Source of the DNA: CAZAQV01 sp964487255
GTDB taxonomy: Bacteria > Myxococcota_A > Polyangia > Polyangiales > CAZAQV01
DNA: 64,000 nt
Direction of reading: 5' to 3'
Assembly (NCBI GenBank): GCA_964487255.1
Contig: CAZAQV010000005.1
Location: 62,001 to 126,000 of the forward strand
Shown here: positions 61,814 through 64,000 of the stretch, piece by piece
How the letters are laid out: each line of letters opens with the position of its first letter
Position numbering within the stretch: position 1 is the stretch's first letter
Position numbers and translations under genes: made by a program
The notes under the pieces: model-generated
What the model was told of the DNA's origin: nothing
Seen by the model: only the letters and a program-made list of their open reading frames with translations
The model's database searches: none

Positions 61814-63517
61814 TCAGCGAGGGACGTTCGATGACGTCGAGGGCGCGCTTTGAGCTTGCTGCGAGGCGCTCGAAGACTCGGTCGGTGCAACTTCCACGAT
61901 CGAAGTGCTGGCTTCTGCTTCGACGAGTTCGAATACGGCGTCGACGGACTCGCCGTCCGCGGGCGTTTCAGCCATGGGGTCTTCGACGATCGAAAAGCGC
62001 CAGTACGAGCTGGTCATCGGGACCGCGTTGTTCTCTAACTTTTCGATATCGACCTGGGCGCCTTGGATCTCGATGTCCTCGCCGTCCATGGTCAGCGCAG
62101 CAAAGGTCTGGGATTTACCAGGCTCGACCTGGTCATAGACTTGCTGCATCGAGGTCTCCTTGTAGTTGTTGAAGTCGAGGCCTGCTTGCTCGGCGGCGGC
62201 AAAAGCCAGGTTGCTGCCATACTGCTCAAGCTCCTCGGCTGTCATCTGGTAAGCAAAAACGGACTCTGGTTCTTCCGATCCCGCGTGCTCAACCACCGCG
62301 TCGACACGGTAGCCGTCGGTGTCGTTGCCTTTGATGAAGACGCCCAGGACATCCATTTCGCCGTTTTCGTTTTCGAAGGTCAGGGTTGCTGAGCCATCAA
62401 AGTCCGCCTTCTTCGGGTCGATGCCAAGCTCGGTCAGGACGCTCTCAATGTTGGTCGTACGGTCACCGACCTGCATGCGGTAAGGCCAGCTCTCATCGTT
62501 TGCGACGGGCGTCCCCTCGGTTTCTACTTCGGAGCGTTCCACGTCGGTGATTTTCGCGGCATGCTTTGCAGTGTCAGGACGGTTGAAGCGAGCGATGCGC
62601 TTGATATAGCGCCAGGTGTCCTCCGCCGCGTCGACGGCACCGTTCCAGAACATGGAGGCCACGGGGTAGCTCCAAAGCCCGCGGTAATCGCTGAACTCGT
62701 CGCCAAACAAGCGGTCGACTTGGGTCTTGTCGTAGACGAACGTGCTCGCGGTCTTAAGGGCGTTGAGCGCGGTTTCGCCCACGGCCATGGCGCCAGAGAC
62801 CGCGCCCGTGATGACGGTCGAGAAGGCATTCCAAGCTCCACCGACGATGCCCGTCAGCGTGTTGCCGATAAAGTGGTCTCCGGTTACCCAGCGGAACGCA
62901 TCACCAACAAATGAGTCACTGACCCAGCGTGCAGCATCACCGATAAACGAGTCTTTGACCCAGTTGGTCACCGCGTGAAACGACCCAGGGTGGATGTCGT
63001 GCCAGGCGTCGAATCCGAGCACCGCCGTTGCTCCGACCAGGCCAAATGCCGCGTAGGGAGCGACCGCTGTGCCGATGCCGGTGAAGGCACTGCGCAGAAG
63101 CCCCTTGGCGATCATTGCGCCTGTGACGCCAAGCGCGACTTTTCCGACGCCGCGCCAGAGCTTCGAACCGTGGTGTTGCTGTGCGCCGTATGAAGCGGTG
63201 CCAACGTTGCTGTCGGCCGTGGAAGGCTCGGGCGCCTCAGAGGGGCCGATCTGCGCGCCTCCGTTGGCTGCAGCACCGGCCTCCGTTTCGAGAAACGCCT
63301 CTTGGGCGGCATTGGCATTTGCGCCGACGTCAGGAAGTGCGGAGCTCGCGCTGGCTGCTTTGTCCGCAATGGTGAGGCTGCTCGCGTTGCCGAACGCGGT
63401 CAGTGACGAGATGCCGGCCAGACCGACCATGACGGCCAATGCCAAATAGCCGACCGAGCTGTTTCCAGCCTGGTTGCCCATGAATGAGTCGCGATAGACG
63501 GAGCGCAGTCGATGCAT
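61814..63517 (-). CDS. Large protein with Flp-pilin-like leader, membrane-rich middle
   Basis: 567 residues. The leader QAG followed by NSSVGYLALAVMVGLAG and SLTAFGNASSLTIADKAAS matches the protein at 59078 closely and shares the pilin-like Gly/Tyr+6 pattern. Several Gly/Ala/Thr hydrophobic stretches follow (for example TAVAPYAAFGLVGATAVLGF), then repeated DSFIGDAARWVSDSFVGDAFRW-type helices and an acidic soluble C-terminal part. AAGAGG lies before ATG 63517. The body shows no recognised domain. It may be a second substrate of the same exporter or processing peptidase. Confidence 0.74.
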   Translation of the reverse strand: MHRLRSVYRDSFMGNQAGNSSVGYLALAVMVGLAGISSLTAFGNASSLTIADKAASASSALPDVGANANAAQEAFLETEAGAAANGGAQIGPSEAPEPSTADSNVGTASYGAQQHHGSKLWRGVGKVALGVTGAMIAKGLLRSAFTGIGTAVAPYAAFGLVGATAVLGFDAWHDIHPGSFHAVTNWVKDSFIGDAARWVSDSFVGDAFRWVTGDHFIGNTLTGIVGGAWNAFSTVITGAVSGAMAVGETALNALKTASTFVYDKTQVDRLFGDEFSDYRGLWSYPVASMFWNGAVDAAEDTWRYIKRIARFNRPDTAKHAAKITDVERSEVETEGTPVANDESWPYRMQVGDRTTNIESVLTELGIDPKKADFDGSATLTFENENGEMDVLGVFIKGNDTDGYRVDAVVEHAGSEEPESVFAYQMTAEELEQYGSNLAFAAAEQAGLDFNNYKETSMQQVYDQVEPGKSQTFAALTMDGEDIEIQGAQVDIEKLENNAVPMTSSYWRFSIVEDPMAETPADGESVDAVFELVEAEASTSIVEVAPTESSSASQQAQSAPSTSSNVPR

Positions 63518-63751
63518 GCCGTCCTCTTACGCATGATCTGGGCCAGACTCATTCGTAAGCAATATCAGTGACAAAGAGAGGCTTGACCCCGACTGGCAAG
63601 AACAGTCGATGGCTACTCGGGATTCTTGGTCCCAGGTACGAAACGTGCACGAAGGCTTCGATCGCGTCCCGCGGGCACGCCGCTCGTTACAACTGCCGCG
63701 CCGCGGGCGCGCCTTTTCATGCGGATCGGAGGGGCCTACCATGGTGGCTGG

Positions 63752-64000
63752 ATGGGGGACCGGTTTTCGATTGGGCTGATGTCAGGGGCGAGTGCGCTCT
63801 TGCTCGCCTGTGGTGGCGCGCTTCCCCCAACCCAAACTCCTTCGTCAGATTCGACACCCGAGCACTCGCCGGAGGCGTCGAGGCATGATGCCGCTGGCGT
63901 GGCTGATGATTCAACGTGTCCGCCCCTTCGAGCCCAGCCCGAGCGGCCCAACCACCAGTCCAAGAAGCTCTACTTTGATGTGCCGGAGTCGACGATGCTG
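63752..64000 (+). CDS. Lipoprotein, 3' truncated by the window edge
   Basis: 83 codons open to the end. ATG 63752 starts a signal peptide with lipobox LLLACGGALP, then a Ser/Thr/Pro-rich linker (PTQTPSSDSTPEHSPEASRH) and the start of a mature domain (KKLYFDVPESTML). GGAGG lies upstream. Too little is visible to name it; an upstream ATG at 63741 is out of frame. Confidence 0.6.
   Translation, partial: MGDRFSIGLMSGASALLLACGGALPPTQTPSSDSTPEHSPEASRHDAAGVADDSTCPPLRAQPERPNHQSKKLYFDVPESTML

Overview
The window looks like part of a chromosome from a Myxococcota-type bacterium (former Deltaproteobacteria; Bradymonadales or Polyangia-like is my best guess). The grounds are high GC, many lipoproteins with Asp/Ala/Gly-rich linkers after the lipobox Cys, three proteins built from MopE-like repeats (Cys-x-Asp-Gly-x-Asn-Asp ... 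Asp-Cys), two giant metzincin lipoproteins, and an ECF sigma factor followed by a membrane protein and an outer-membrane protein. No rRNA, tRNA, CRISPR array or complete transposon was recognised. A 100-N assembly gap (58774-58873) and two apparent single-base frameshifts (near 16917 and 23427) point to a draft assembly.

Layout. 1-3.9 kb: end of a thermonuclease gene, hairpin repeats, then a MopE-repeat lipoprotein and a MopE-repeat outer-membrane barrel. 4.3-7.8 kb: an operon of a small membrane protein, two SPFH proteins and an anchored protein. 7.9-11.1 kb: phosphatidylserine synthase, a hypothetical protein and a GlcD-like oxidase. 11.2-14.7 kb: a leaderless peptidoglycan-binding-domain protein and a transglutaminase-like lipoprotein with two P-domains, transcribed away from a 455-bp spacer that holds three parS-like sites. 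This suggests a ParB centromere region, so probably the origin-proximal part of the chromosome. 14.8-18.5 kb: Ser/Thr kinase, MaoC-type hydratase, a frameshifted gene and a thiolase. 18.6-25.7 kb: a pilin-leader-like Cys-repeat protein, a third MopE-repeat lipoprotein, a polytopic membrane protein, a broken vWA lipoprotein, an esterase and a GAF-GGDEF protein. 25.9-36.5 kb: an outer-membrane protein and two tandem giant Met-zincin lipoproteins.

36.5-43.9 kb: a small lipoprotein, a VanY-type peptidase with a pilin-like leader, the aroE-xseA-rhomboid operon and an unknown protein. 43.9-52.9 kb: a secreted protein, five tandem paralogous lipoproteins plus a distant sixth, and the ECF sigma cluster that interrupts them. 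53-58.8 kb: fdhD, a beta-propeller lipoprotein and gshB as a tightly overlapping operon, divergent from ggt. 58.8-64 kb: a tandem repeat around the assembly gap, two large pilin-leader proteins flanking a lamin-tail lipoprotein, and the start of another lipoprotein.

Two features look least described. The first is a set of four proteins (18608, 37068, 59078, 61814) that share a Flp-pilin-like N-terminus (Gly, then Tyr at +6, then one hydrophobic helix) in front of unrelated large domains, one of them a D,D-carboxypeptidase; this could be a sorting module for a Tad/Kil-type secretion or contact-killing apparatus. The second is the duplicating lipoprotein family in 45.3-51.6 kb, next to the ECF sigma factor. 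Covarying hairpin repeats and the parS cluster are further non-coding signals.
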